Program-made: the position numbers and the translations under genes
Notes under the pieces: model-generated
Databases searched by the model: none
Told to the model about the DNA's origin: nothing
Seen by the model: only the letters and a program-made list of their open reading frames with translations
Shown: piece after piece, positions 35,637 through 46,147 of the stretch
How positions within the stretch are numbered: position 1 is the stretch's first letter
How the letters are laid out: the number at the start of each line of letters is the position of its first letter
Origin: Rhynchopus sp. YZ270_cl-10
Lineage: Eukaryota > Euglenozoa > Diplonemea > Diplonemida > Diplonemidae
Direction of reading: 5' to 3'
Length of the DNA: 64,000 bases
NCBI GenBank assembly: GCA_964035575.1
Contig: OZ037883.1
Span: 248,001 to 312,000, forward strand

Positions 35637-37602
35637 TTACAACTCGACCCGCTTTGTGCCACATGCCATGCAGAACTTCGCCGACTCAATGACATGCTGT
35701 AAAGACAAATTAAGACATCAAAAATAAAACAGTTAAAACGCCACATACCCCCTGACCACATTCATGGCAGAACTTCGACAGACGCACTGGCACCGCTGAC
35801 CGATCCTCCTCTACACGCACAACACTACTAACACGCACCTTCTCCACATTCACCTGCTGCGGTTGGGACACACCACCACCACCCCCACCACCACCACTAC
35901 CCTCTACAGGCAAACTAACCCTGCGTGCCCCTGGTGTACGCAACACCTTCGGTGCATCGCCGTGACGTTCTTGTTGAGTGTGCTTTTCTGAGGGGCCTCC
36001 CTTCTGGGGTTGCCCGGTGTCACGGAGCTCGACGTAGGACTCAGACATGCAGGCACGCATCTTGTCTATGCAGTGTGCGTGGTAGGGCAGCCCGGAGAAG
36101 GCTTCTGCGTCGCCGTTGATCACTAGCCTGCACTTTGCGCAGGAGAAGCAGGATTCGTGGTAGGCCTGCCCGCCCCATTGCACACCGCCACGCAGACGTT
36201 CCCCGCAGGACGCACAGTGTGGGAGCACACCACCACCACCCCCAGCACCCCCACGCTCCTGACACCCAGCATGGTACGGCCTGCCTCCATGCGCCACACA
36301 GCTGCCAGTAATAGGCGCCTCGCAGCCCGCACAACAGAAGCAGTCCACATGGAAGAAGCCTACCTCGCTCTCCACGCCTTGAGATGGATCTGAAATGATC
36401 CGGTTGCAGCCGTTGCACACCGGGTGGCCCGACGCGGAGTAGCGGGAGGCGCTGGCATTATTCTTCGTCGGGTTCTGCTCCCCATCCCTGAAAAAGGCCG
36501 CACAACAGCTGGTATGCAACGGTATTAATTCCCCTGAACGTTCAATCTCTATGACCTGGCCCCCTTTGTTGCAGTGTCGGCAGGTCGTTTTGTCTTGCTT
36601 TCCTCTCCCATGGTGTGTGTTAACAGAGGGGCAGGCGCTTTTGAGGAAAACCAAAAAGAGCACTGCGCGAGCTGTGGTGCGGAGCCGTGTGGCAACGCTG
36701 TGGCGGAAGTTCAGAAATTGGTTTCGATAGCCTGCCTGCAGGTTGTGTGAGGACAGTGCGTCCTTCGGGAGTCTGAGGAACGGATGCAATAAGGCTTGCT
36801 CCGCAGTCAGCCGCTTTTCCGCTTTGCGTTCGAGAGTTTTCCTCAAAAGGTCCCTCGCTTCGGAAGAGATGGACCGTGGTATCTCTCCCAACCCTTCTTG
36901 GATTTTTTCAACCAATGCCGGTCCATGCCCGGTGAAAGGCTCGGCTCCAGTAAGAAGTGTATATAGCACCACCCCAGCAGACCAAACATCGACCAAAGTA
37001 TTATAGCCTCTGCGATTGAAGACCTCAGGCGCAAGATATTTTTGGGTGCCAACGATTTTGGTGATTTCTTCTTCATTTGCTTTGGTAATGATTTCTGCGG
37101 CACCAAAATCGATAAGTTTGATGACATTGGTGTCTTTGGATGCAAAGATGATGTTCCGGAGCTTGACGTCTCGGTGAATAATTTTTTGGCGGTGGACCGA
37201 AGCGAGACAACGAAACAAAGAACGGATGACAACCCGGACGTCAGACTCATGCATGACACCTCCGCTTCGCGTCAAACGCTCGCATAAATCGTCACCATTT
37301 ACCCATTCTAGCACCTCATAGAAGTTCATTTCATCTTCTTGCAATTCAATGAAATTCATCACATTTGGGTCACCCTTTACTGCAACCAACGCATCCTTCT
37401 CTTTCCGAATGGAATGCTCAATCCCACGAAAGCACTTCTTCGTTATCTTAATGGCCACCGCATCCCCTGTTGTCTTATGCTTCGCGCGAAACACCACTGA
37501 ATGGTGCCCCTTCCCTGCAGCCTTCTCATCCAACTCATATACCGCACGGATATCAGTGAACTCCTTGCAAAGTCGTGGTTTGACGACCAGTTCTGAGTCC
37601 AT
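35637..37602 (-). CDS. protein kinase with two LIM domains and a zinc ribbon (2 exons)
   Basis: Exons 35749-37602 and 35637-35696 join across a 52-nt intron (GTATGT...TTTACAG) to give 637 residues. Reading through the intron would destroy the C-terminal zinc ribbon, so the splice is well supported: CHECGQG before it and FCMACGTKR after it form a C-x2-C ... C-x2-C pair. The kinase domain (about 20-285) has all catalytic landmarks: glycine loop GKGHHSVV, VAIK lysine, HRDVKLRN, DFG, and APE, in the style of the CaM-kinase group. A partial Cys/His unit (CRHCNKGG) comes next, then LIM1 (CNGCNRI...HAGC) and LIM2 (CASCGERL...HAHC). A Ser/Pro/Gly linker leads to the zinc ribbon. LIM domains dock proteins, often on the actin cytoskeleton. 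The order kinase-LIM-LIM is reversed from animal LIM kinases, so this is probably independent assembly. Confidence 0.85.
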
Positions 37603-37785
37603 ATGTCAGGGGTGGTAAGGGGAGAAGAGGGGGGGGTGAGGTGGAAGAGAGAGGGCAGTAGGAGGATAGAGGGACTTCCTGTTGGTCTTTGCGAAATCGT
37701 GTATAATTAAAAAAAGAAGGGGGAAAAAAAAGAATGTGAAATCTCTGAAAGGGATGTGGAGGGAAGACGGGGTTCCTCAGGGCGA
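37603..37785. other. kinase-gene upstream region and array edge
   Basis: G-rich spacer. The tandem array begins close by: GAGGGGGAGGAGAACTT at about 37784 resembles the sequence at the other array edge near 54640. Confidence 0.5.
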
Positions 37786-38870
37786 GGGGGAGGAGAACTT
37801 CAAAGAAGGGTGCGGGGGACAAAGTAATAAAATCATGTTTGTCTTTTGTTTAGTTGGTACACTATGCCACTTCGTACACACTATCAGTCAGAGCTTCTTT
37901 TATGGGTCAGGTTTGGTTTTTTTTGTTCCACGTGCAAATAGCAACAATAAAACAGTCGTAGTATATCCAAACCGCCCAGAAATGTATGTCATAAAAGAGA
38001 AAAAACGCTTTGCTGAAGTACAAAAAATGAAATGAGTGCACAATAAAGGGGATGGGAATAAACAAAAAGTCACAGACTTTTGGATCATTTCCCATAACAA
38101 AAAAGGATCGATTGTCCTCATTAACATAAAATGGGGAAGTGGGTGGGTGGGTTGATTCCTATGTACAGAGTGGAAGGCGAGTGAAGGGCACGTTGAATGA
38201 GCGAAATATTGGGACATGTTGTCACATATCTTTGATTCAAGCAAACCTCAGGAAAACAAAAGAGGAAAATATGGAAAGGCTGCAAAAGGGGCTCTTTGGG
38301 TGGTCGGACACTGTGGCTGCAAGACTGCATACAGATCTACCCAGGAACCCTATTCGCAGTTTCTTTACTCAAAAAAGAATCCATCGGGTTTGCACAAGAA
38401 GTTCAACGTGTTTCCCTCTGCCTGTCCTGTATGCCTGCTCTATTATCATTACCGGAATCAAAGGGAAGGAAGGGGAAGGGAAGGGAAGTGGAAGTGGAAG
38501 AGGGTGTGTCAAGATTATGTGTGAATAGGCCGTAGTGTCCGTGTGTGGTGTTCCAAAATAGAAAGAGCTTAGGCCTCGGGGTTCTTCTCCTGATTAGTTT
38601 TTTTATCTAAAAATGCGAATTCAGGGCAAGAGAATGCAACTAAAAGGATCCCCAAAGAAGCGAAGCTTTTCTATGTGAAACATCAACGGAGCAGTGGGCC
38701 AAATAGCGCACAAAAATGATGCTACAATATTTAAAGAAAGATGGAGTTATCCACCAACGTGAAAAAAGAAACAGAAACAAAGATGATACTATGTGACCAC
38801 CTTATAAGAACAAAACCAAAAACACCAATTTCATATACTTTCCATTCAAAGAAGAGAAAGCACACAAGGA

Positions 38871-39826
38871 AACTTGAATGTGCCTCTGCGCAAAAAAGAC
38901 TCATAAAAAAGGAGGGTGAACCAAACTTGAGCAAAAATTACGTATTGTTCCAAATTGGAAACGTTTTTTCCATCACATCATCTGATCATGTCACACCCTC
39001 GCACCCCAAAAAAGGGTAGCCCTTATTTGTGGACAGAGGCATCGGTTCTCTGTGGGTTATCAAACCAACGTAAAAAGAAAACAAAAGATGTCCCTTTTGT
39101 CGCAAATATGCCAGTGAAGACGCCAATAGCAACAAAGGGAGGTGTCAAAAGAGAAACACAGATACGTGCTGACTCATAGGGGGACGGCAGGAATCTGTGT
39201 GAAGAGTAAAAAGAAACGAGAGTGTTGAAGATGACAACGTACTTGGTCACCTAGAAACAAAGAAGATGCTCGCACCTCTGTGTGCGCACACATCTTTTGA
39301 ACAGAGCGGCAATGGCTGAAACGTAAAGAGAAAATGATCCAACCATAAGCCTTGCAGTGCTCAGTACAAAAAAGGATGATCAAAGAAGATAAAGAATGTG
39401 AAAAGACGAATGCACTAATCTCTCACGAAACCCAGAACTCCTCTGCTGTCAAAAACAATCTGAGGCGGGATGACCACGTGACGATGACGCACTATATAAA
39501 TCAGTCCTTTCAGCATCAATCAAAACCAAGAACGACGAATAAAAGAACATGCGTCGAAGATAGATGTGCCCCTCTCGTGCACACAACGTTGAAGTAACAT
39601 CGGCATCAAACACGATCGAGGTGCACCGAACCTTCAGGGGTAACTTCACACGACATTCCACACACAAAAACAATTTAAAAAAAAAAAGGCAACAAAATGA
39701 ATCACAAAAGAAACCCCAAGGTTATGAATGAGCTTTCTCCCTCTCAAACCGATGCACCCCTCTCAATCGAAACAGCAAGATGATCCTGAACGTCAGTTCA
39801 CCTTACCTTTTCACAAATCGTAATTT
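38871..39826. other. 3' flank of metallophosphatase copy 1
   Basis: AT-rich spacer shared by all three units. Apart from the stem-loop at 39565-39583 nothing is recognised. Short open stretches here are low-complexity. Confidence 0.5.
39565..39583 (-). repeat. CGAGAGG stem-loop in array unit 1
   Basis: The stem TGTGC/GCACA encloses ACGAGAGGG on the minus strand, about 245 bases downstream of the metallophosphatase stop. Repeated at 45893-45911 and 52214-52232. Confidence 0.5.
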
Positions 39827-41953
39827 TTACGCGTACTCAATGACAAGCCTGGGTGCCTTGCTGCTGCTTCCGTCGTGGGAGTCTGCGACTCTGTGCTGTG
39901 TGGAGCGCGACGACGAGGAAGCAATCATGATGGACAGTGCAGAGGACGAGGACCAGCCAGATCTGCTGGTGATCTCAGTGATGATGGACGAGATGTCTGG
40001 GGACGAGTAGACACCACCCGCACTCCACGAGGTGAGGTCCGTCCAACTCACAGTGGCGCGTGTCTTGCTTCTCCTCGAGGGGCTCCTGTCCAGCCACTCC
40101 TGAGAAGAGTCCACACGGTCTCCCCAGATAACCAAAGACGGCGAACTCCCGGAATCCGTCTCATCCGAAGTGAACTCCAGGTACGCAGACACGATCTCAG
40201 CACCATTCGGAATGCCCACATCGGTAAAGCGCAGCCCCACCATCTGGTTCCCGCCGTTGACGTCGTACGCCAGCTCCAGGTCGCTGCTGCTGTCGGAGAG
40301 GCTGCCGCCCTTCTCCTCCACGTCATCCTCATTGCGACTGATCTGCAGTGTCACCTTCTGCACATCTGGAGGTCCTGAGGGGGTGGGTGGGCCACCACCA
40401 CCAATGGTGTACCGCACATTGAGAACAGGGCCCTGCCCATGTTTGTTGTACGATTCGGCAACACGCAGGTCGGTGGCAGGGGATTCGGAGGTGATGACAA
40501 CACTGATCGCGTTGCGTGAGGTCCAGTCAAACTTCGAGACAACCTGCTGCAGCGAGGCGCTCAGGTCAGGTGTGCTGTACACCTGCCCCACATCCCACGC
40601 AGTTGGCTGCCACTCAGTGGCAGGGTACAGGCTGCGTGTGGTCGGGCGGTCTGAGGAGGACCATTCGTTCGAGTCTGAGTCGTTGTCGAATGCGATGTGC
40701 AGAAGCGGTGAACCCGAGCCACGCTCGTCGCATTTGAAAGCAATGCGTGCATCGACAATGACTGCGCCAGGCGGGATTTCGACACTCGTCCACCGCACGC
40801 CAATCACCTGATGGGTCTTTTTGTCGTACGAGAACTCCAGATCCGAGGAGCTGTCGCTCACCCTCCCGTCTGTGTGCTCCTCCACATCGTCGCCACCGTC
40901 CTGCACTGCCGCGGAAATGGTGTACTCACCAGAAGAAGGTGGTGTGGGTGGTGTGGACGGCGCAGTGGACGGAGGTGTGGTTGGAGGAGGAGGAGGGGGT
41001 GACGACGCGCATGTGCTCTCAAGAGTGAAGGAGTCGTGCAGGCGCCCCGACGAGCTTGCAGTTGTGTAGAACCCGCACGTCGCACTGCGCTGTCTGTCTG
41101 TGGGGAAGTCGCACACAAGGGCACCGTGGTCATCTCCATCTGCGGTTGTGTACCCCTTGGCCCAGTAGTTCGCTTGCGAGTACTTGCCGTTGTCGTCTGG
41201 TCCTTTGCCTGCCATGCCGGACACCACTGAGAAGGACTCACCACAACCGAGACTCACCTGGTTCTTCTCAGACGATCCCACCGAAAGACTTGTGTACGAC
41301 GACATCACCTTTGTCCGTCCGTAGCAGTGCGAGTGTCCGCTCACCACAAAGGCACCGTGCCGCCTGCACGCCTCGTAAGCAGCCCACTGCCCGTAGTTCG
41401 AGGTGTGGCGGTGTCCGTTGTTCAGCTTCCCTTCGGGACGGTGCCACACACAGACACGGTACTTCTGTGTGCTCGCCGCAAAGGCGTCGTCCACGAAGCC
41501 TGCGACACGGTCCGGGTCCTCCATCTCGTTCCACCCAAAGAGCACCATGTGCACCTCCTCGAGCTTGCACGACATCCAGAGGCCGTACTCGTTTTGCATG
41601 GACCTGCCCGGCCTTCCCGTGCACTTGCTGCGCATGTTTGACGTCATCGTGGCGTACAGCAACGCTTGGTACCCAGAGGAGCCTCCCCACTTCTTGGTGT
41701 CGTGGTTGCCTGCAGTCATGATCACGTCGCTCTTGCCGTGGTCGAACCAGTTGCGGTCGAGGAACTCTGACCACTTCCACGGCCTGTCGTTGTAGTCAAA
41801 GTCGCCGTTCTGGATGACGTGGTCTGCACCCTGTGCACGCAGCACCTGGTACACACGTTCCGCACTGCTGTCATCGTTGCTGTCACCGATAAACGCAAGC
41901 TTCACCCCTGCCGCACAATGCAGCAGCGACACCACTGCAACCACCTTCATCAT
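39827..41953 (-). CDS. secreted metallophosphatase with two jelly-roll domains, copy 1
   Basis: 708 residues from the ATG at 41953, which begins a signal peptide (MMKVVAVVSLLHCAAG); the open frame upstream is discounted. The calcineurin-like phosphoesterase landmarks are in order: AFIGDSND (the family has GD.H), NGDFDYND (GD), TAGNHD (GNHD), WHRPEGK, and VVSGHSHCYGR (GHSH). Together they form a two-metal site, as in purple acid phosphatases. After a Pro/Thr linker (residue ~335) come two copies of a DNRLRE-like beta-sandwich of about 155 residues, each opening with DDVEE...LSDSSSDLE and containing the I.PGA.I..A...F..DE pattern. Joined by a Gly/Pro linker, they may bind carbohydrate or surfaces. 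Such combinations are common in secreted bacterial proteins, so acquisition from bacteria is possible. Substrate unknown. Confidence 0.85.
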   Translation of the reverse strand: MMKVVAVVSLLHCAAGVKLAFIGDSNDDSSAERVYQVLRAQGADHVIQNGDFDYNDRPWKWSEFLDRNWFDHGKSDVIMTAGNHDTKKWGGSSGYQALLYATMTSNMRSKCTGRPGRSMQNEYGLWMSCKLEEVHMVLFGWNEMEDPDRVAGFVDDAFAASTQKYRVCVWHRPEGKLNNGHRHTSNYGQWAAYEACRRHGAFVVSGHSHCYGRTKVMSSYTSLSVGSSEKNQVSLGCGESFSVVSGMAGKGPDDNGKYSQANYWAKGYTTADGDDHGALVCDFPTDRQRSATCGFYTTASSSGRLHDSFTLESTCASSPPPPPPTTPPSTAPSTPPTPPSSGEYTISAAVQDGGDDVEEHTDGRVSDSSSDLEFSYDKKTHQVIGVRWTSVEIPPGAVIVDARIAFKCDERGSGSPLLHIAFDNDSDSNEWSSSDRPTTRSLYPATEWQPTAWDVGQVYSTPDLSASLQQVVSKFDWTSRNAISVVITSESPATDLRVAESYNKHGQGPVLNVRYTIGGGGPPTPSGPPDVQKVTLQISRNEDDVEEKGGSLSDSSSDLELAYDVNGGNQMVGLRFTDVGIPNGAEIVSAYLEFTSDETDSGSSPSLVIWGDRVDSSQEWLDRSPSRRSKTRATVSWTDLTSWSAGGVYSSPDISSIITEITSRSGWSSSSALSIMIASSSSRSTQHRVADSHDGSSSKAPRLVIEYA

Positions 41954-43084
41954 TTCGATTGTCTTGGAATATAGTCCTGTGCAGATGTGGAGAGGGAGGG
42001 GGAGGAGGACTTCAAAGAAGGGTGCATTGTACATACAAAGTAATAAAGCCACGTTCGTCGTTTGTTTAGTTGGTACACTATCCCACTTCAGACACACTAT
42101 CAGTCAGAGGTTTTCGTATGGGTTAAGTTTGGTTTTTTTGTTCCACGTGCAAATAGCAACAATAAAACCGTCGTAGTATATCCAAACCGCCCAGAAATGT
42201 ATGTCAAAAAGAGAAAAAACGCTTTGCTGAAGTACAAAAAATGAAATGAGTGCACAATAAAGGGGATGGGAATAAACAAAAAGCCACAGACTTTTGGATT
42301 ATTTCCCATAACAAAAAAGGATCGATTGTCCTCATTAACATAAAATGGGGAAGTGGGTGGGTGGGTTGATTCCTATGTACAGAGTGGAAGGCGAGTGAAG
42401 GGCACGTTAAATGAGCGAAATATTGGGACATGTTGTCACATATCTTTGATTCAAGCAAACCTCAGGAAAACAAAAGAGGAAAATATGGAAAGGCTGCAAA
42501 AGGGACTCTTTGGGTGGTCGGACACTGTGGCTGCAAGACTGCACACAGATCTACCCAGGAACCCTATTCGCAGTTTCTTTACACAAAAAAGAATCCATCG
42601 GGTTTGCACAAGAAGTTCAACGTGTTTCCCTCTGCCTGTCCTGTATGCCTGCTCTATTATCATTACCGGAATCAAAGGGAAGGAAGGGGAAGGGGAAGGG
42701 AAGTGGAAGTGGAAGAGGGTGTGTCAAGATTATGTGTGAATAGGCCGTAGTGTCCGTGTGTGGTGTTCCAAAATAGAAAGAGCTTAGGCCTCGGGGTTCT
42801 TCTCCTGATTAGTGTTTTTATCTAAAAATGCGAATTCAGGGCAAGAGAATGCAACTAAAAGGATCCCCAAAGAAGCGAAGCTTTTCTATGTGAAACATCA
42901 ACGGAGCAGTGGGCCAAATAGCGCACAAAAATGATGCTACAATATTTAAAGAAAGATGGAGTTATCCACCAACGTGAAAAAAGAAACAGAAACAAAGATG
43001 ATACTATGTGACCACCTTATAAGAACAAAACCAAAAACATCAATTTCATATACTTTCCATTCAAAGAAGAGAAAGCACACAAGG
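41954..43084. other. spacer between metallophosphatase copies 1 and 2, left part
   Basis: 5' flank of copy 1 followed, from 42009, by the 3' flank of copy 2 up to the inserted element. AT-rich; a GGAAGG-type run lies at about 42676-42715. No gene is seen. Confidence 0.5.
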
Positions 43085-44084
43085 ATCCACCTGATTTTGC
43101 CCCCAAAAAAAAAACGGGATTCGGGCCTATACGGCCTCTACGCAGCCTATACGGGCCTATACGGCCCTTTACGCGCCTTTACGCGCCTATACGCGGGGCC
43201 GAAAATCCAGAAAAAATTTTTTTTGGGTGGGTTCTAGTGGGGGAAATTTTGTGGGTGAGGGTTGGGGTAACGTAAAAATGTTGGGAGTGGGTGCCCAAAC
43301 CCTGGAACTTCACGCACATCTTCAGAATCCCCTTCCGGAGGGACAGAATGTCACACGCTCGCAACACCCCTAAAATCGACAAAATGGATATCCCTCTTTC
43401 TCACACCGGGGTTGTTGCAACCGTTGCATAGAGGAAGGTACCCGTTTGGTTGCTTCTTATACAAGTCAGAGTAGCACGTATGGGGATTCTGCTGCAAGTA
43501 CTCCTTCACCAAACCAAGTGTGTGGATAAGTCCGACGCTTCGCGAAGGAAGGAGTACAACACTACCATTCAACGATTTAACAAAATCATTGAATGGACTG
43601 CTAAACACTGGGCCGGGTGCAGTGGCCGCCTCAGAGACCCTTGTCATCGACACCCCAACGCGGTTCCCTTTGCGGAAAATTTAGGCAGCTCGCTTCCATA
43701 ACTTGTTCGGCAAGATCTTGCCAATCAGACGGCGTGTCGCGTCCTCCCACGTCATGTCGTCGGTCATCCTGATTGCCAGGTGCGAACATCAGCAACGCTG
43801 ATCTTCGGGCGAAAGAGCTGCTTCGTCGTACGACGGTGGCAATGGCGTTATGCGGCCGCCACTACGAGGCGATTCGGCCGGTGGGGAAGGCGGACTTACC
43901 AGAGGAGCAAATGATGTGTCGTCGGACTTGATGAAGAAAGCGACGCTGAACCTTCCTTGGCCACCTGAGGATCCACGCGCGGAAAATGAGTATGTCCTGG
44001 ACCACATCTTCTCCTTCGGATTTAAGAATTCCAACGCTCTGGATGGGATACAGGACCAGCCGAAGTGGACACGGGGGATACTTT

Positions 44085-44520
44085 GGAGGCGCGCCAGAAG
44101 CGCTCTCGAGTGAAGGCAGCGGGACTCCCACGCCAGGCCCTGACTTCCCACCAGCGATGGTCTCGCCCCGCATGGACCTGCAACGTTTGCCAAGCTTAAG
44201 GGCAAGCACCCTACGGCGCCCCTACCTTCCGTGCATGGGGACATGAAGAACCCCCCTGGCCCCGCCGACTTCACCACCAAAGAGGTCATGGCAGCAATCA
44301 CCAGCATGCCGCGAGCCACTGCAGGTGGCCCGTCAAACCTGACAGATTCACTCCTCCGCACCTTGTGTTGTGCAATCAAAAGCACACCCCTGGCACGCTT
44401 GCTGCCCTGGCGAAGGTGCTGTCATCACTGGCAAAAGGCAAGGCTCATCGATCGATCGCAACTTTCTTCGCTGTGCCAAGCTAGCCCTCATGAAGGTGTC
44501 ATGAAGGCAAGCCTGGCGAT
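44085..44520 (+). pseudogene. decayed reverse-transcriptase-like segment (non-LTR type)
   Basis: Forward-strand translation gives pieces typical of the N-terminal part of protist and fungal non-LTR reverse transcriptases. These are an Arg-rich region before the domain, a KGKHPTAPLP segment, then the conserved block EVMAAITSMPRATAGGPSNLT, which matches the family pattern 'V..AI..fp.gsa.GpsgLt', then a Leu-rich helix and SLAKGKAHRSI. The catalytic part is not seen, and the reading frame is interrupted more than once, so it is a remnant. The same segment is present in the second element copy. Confidence 0.55.
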
Positions 44521-44659
44521 GCGCTCACTCGGTGGATTGATTGGCATCAAAGGCACTGCAAAGTAAGACCACCTTGCCTTGCGTCTCTTCGCATTGAGGC
44601 GCAGCCTCAACATCGTCATCGTCCAGTCGGTGGGTAGGACGGTGGAGAGGAGCGCCTAG

Positions 44660-44725
44660 CACATGACTGCAGCCAAACGGCCATCCACCCCGAGGGGTGG
44701 ATGGCCGCTAGGCTGCAGTCATGTG
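44660..44725. repeat. 66-bp near-perfect hairpin inside the element
   Basis: Outer arms CACATGACTGCAGCC/GGCTGCAGTCATGTG and inner arms CGGCCATCCACCCC/GGGGTGGATGGCCG pair perfectly, separated by a 3x3 internal loop and capped by a 2-base turn. The second copy is at 50981-51046. Confidence 0.8.
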
Positions 44726-45193
44726 TGAGGGTGTGCCACGGTGGGCTCGGACTTCCGCCAGAACTTTGTCGACCTCATGTGCCTGATCCCCGTACTCTGC
44801 GGACGAAGTGGCATCAACGCATCCACCACAACTGGTTGTGAGGGAAGTATTCCTCAAAGAAATACAGTCGTCAGCCTCTTCGTCACACAGCCCCCATGCC
44901 CAGTCGTCGTCTCCTTCCACGATCTCGTCGTCCCAGAAGGCGACCTCCTCATCCTCCGCTTGGCGCAGTGGTGATGCCCAAACAAAGCGGGGCCGAAGGT
45001 GTCCCAGGGAGAGGGAAAAGAGTGGCTTTGGCGGGTTGTGGGGGATATATACACGTATCGAGGGAAAAATGCGTGGGGATGTGCCTTTACGGACCTATAC
45101 GGGCTTATACGCGCCTTTACGCGCCTATACGCGCCTATACGCGGGGTAAAAATCAGGTGGAGGATGTTCAAAAAACAAAAAACAAAAATAGGA

Positions 45194-46147
45194 AAACTTG
45201 AATGTGCCTCTGCGCAAAAAAGGCTCATAAAAAGGAGGGTGAACCAAACTTGAGCAAAAATTACGTATTGTTCCAATTTGGAAACGTTTTTTCCATCACA
45301 TCATCTGATCATGTCACACCCTCGCACCCCAAAAAAGGGTAGCCCTTATTTGTGGACAGAGGCACCGGTTCTCTGTGGGTTATCAAACCAACGTAAAAAG
45401 AAAACAAAAGATGTCCCTTTTGTCGCAAATATGCCAGTGAAGACGCCAATAGCAACAAAGGGAGGTGTCAAAAGAGAAACACAGATACGTGCTGACTCAT
45501 AGGGGGACGGCAGGTATCTGTGTGAAGAGTAAAAAGAAACGAGTGTTGAAGATAACAACGTACTTGGTCACCTAGAAACAAAGAAGATGCTCGCACCTCT
45601 GTGTGCGCACACATCTTTTGAACAGAGCGGCAATGGCTGAAACGTAAAGAGAAAATGATCCAACCATAAGCCTTGCAGTGCTCAGTACAAAAAAGGATGA
45701 TCAAAGAAGATAAATAATGTGAAAAGACGAATGCACTAATCTCTCACGAAACCCAGAACTCCTCTGTTGTCAAAAACAATCTGAGGCTGAGGATGGGATG
45801 ACCACGAGACGATGACGCACTATATAAATCGGTCCTTTCAGCATCAATCAAAAACAAGAACGACGAATAAAAGAACATGCGTCGAAGATAGATGTGCCCC
45901 TCTCGTGCACACAACGTTGAAGTAACATCGGCATCAAACACGATCGAGGTGCACCGAACCTTCAGGGGTAACTTCACACGACATTCCACACACAAAAACA
46001 ATAAAAAAGGCAACAAAATGAATCACAAAAGAAACCCCAAGGTTATGAATGAGCTTTCTCCCTCTCAAACCGATGCACCCCTCTCAATCGAAACAGCAAG
46101 ATGATCCTGAACGTCAGTTCACCTTACCTTTTCACAAATCGTAATTT
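45194..46147. other. 3' flank of metallophosphatase copy 2
   Basis: Counterpart of 38871-39826, with a few small differences. Carries the stem-loop at 45893-45911. No gene is seen. Confidence 0.6.
45893..45911 (-). repeat. CGAGAGG stem-loop in array unit 2
   Basis: Copy of 39565-39583, with the same TGTGC/GCACA stem. Confidence 0.5.

Larger units (their letters stand above)
37786..42008. repeat. tandem array unit 1 (4212 bp, without the inserted element)
   Basis: Measured from ACTTCAAAG (37797) to the same point in unit 2 (42009). It holds metallophosphatase copy 1 and about 2 kb of 3' flank. The flank differs from units 2 and 3 by scattered single bases and lacks the 2.1 kb element; the empty site reads CACACAAGGAAACTTG at 38861-38876. 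Confidence 0.9.
43085..45193 (+). mobile_element. 2.1 kb inserted element with short TIRs, subterminal 10-bp repeats and RT-like remnant, copy in unit 2
   Basis: Comparison with the empty site in unit 1 defines a net insertion of 2109 bp. The ends carry an inverted 13-mer (TCCACCTGATTTT at 43086-43098; complement at 45149-45161). Inside each end is a direct array of CCTATACGCG/CCTTTACGCG-type 10-base units (43127-43197 and 45084-45146), both ending CTATACGCGGGG. Beyond the right inverted repeat is an A-rich tail of about 28 bases. AGG flanks both sides as a possible 3-bp target duplication, with one extra A. The interior holds a reverse-transcriptase-like remnant and a 66-bp hairpin (44660-44725). 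The element looks broken and non-autonomous. Confidence 0.8.

Noticed and set aside
43789-44385. 198-codon minus-strand frame inside the 2.1 kb element
   Set aside because: It lies opposite the reverse-transcriptase-like segment, whose plus-strand translation shows recognisable family patterns.
44660-44725. Hairpin as a transcription terminator or microRNA precursor
   Set aside because: It occurs only inside the inserted element and is perfectly paired like a fold-back; nothing indicates processing.
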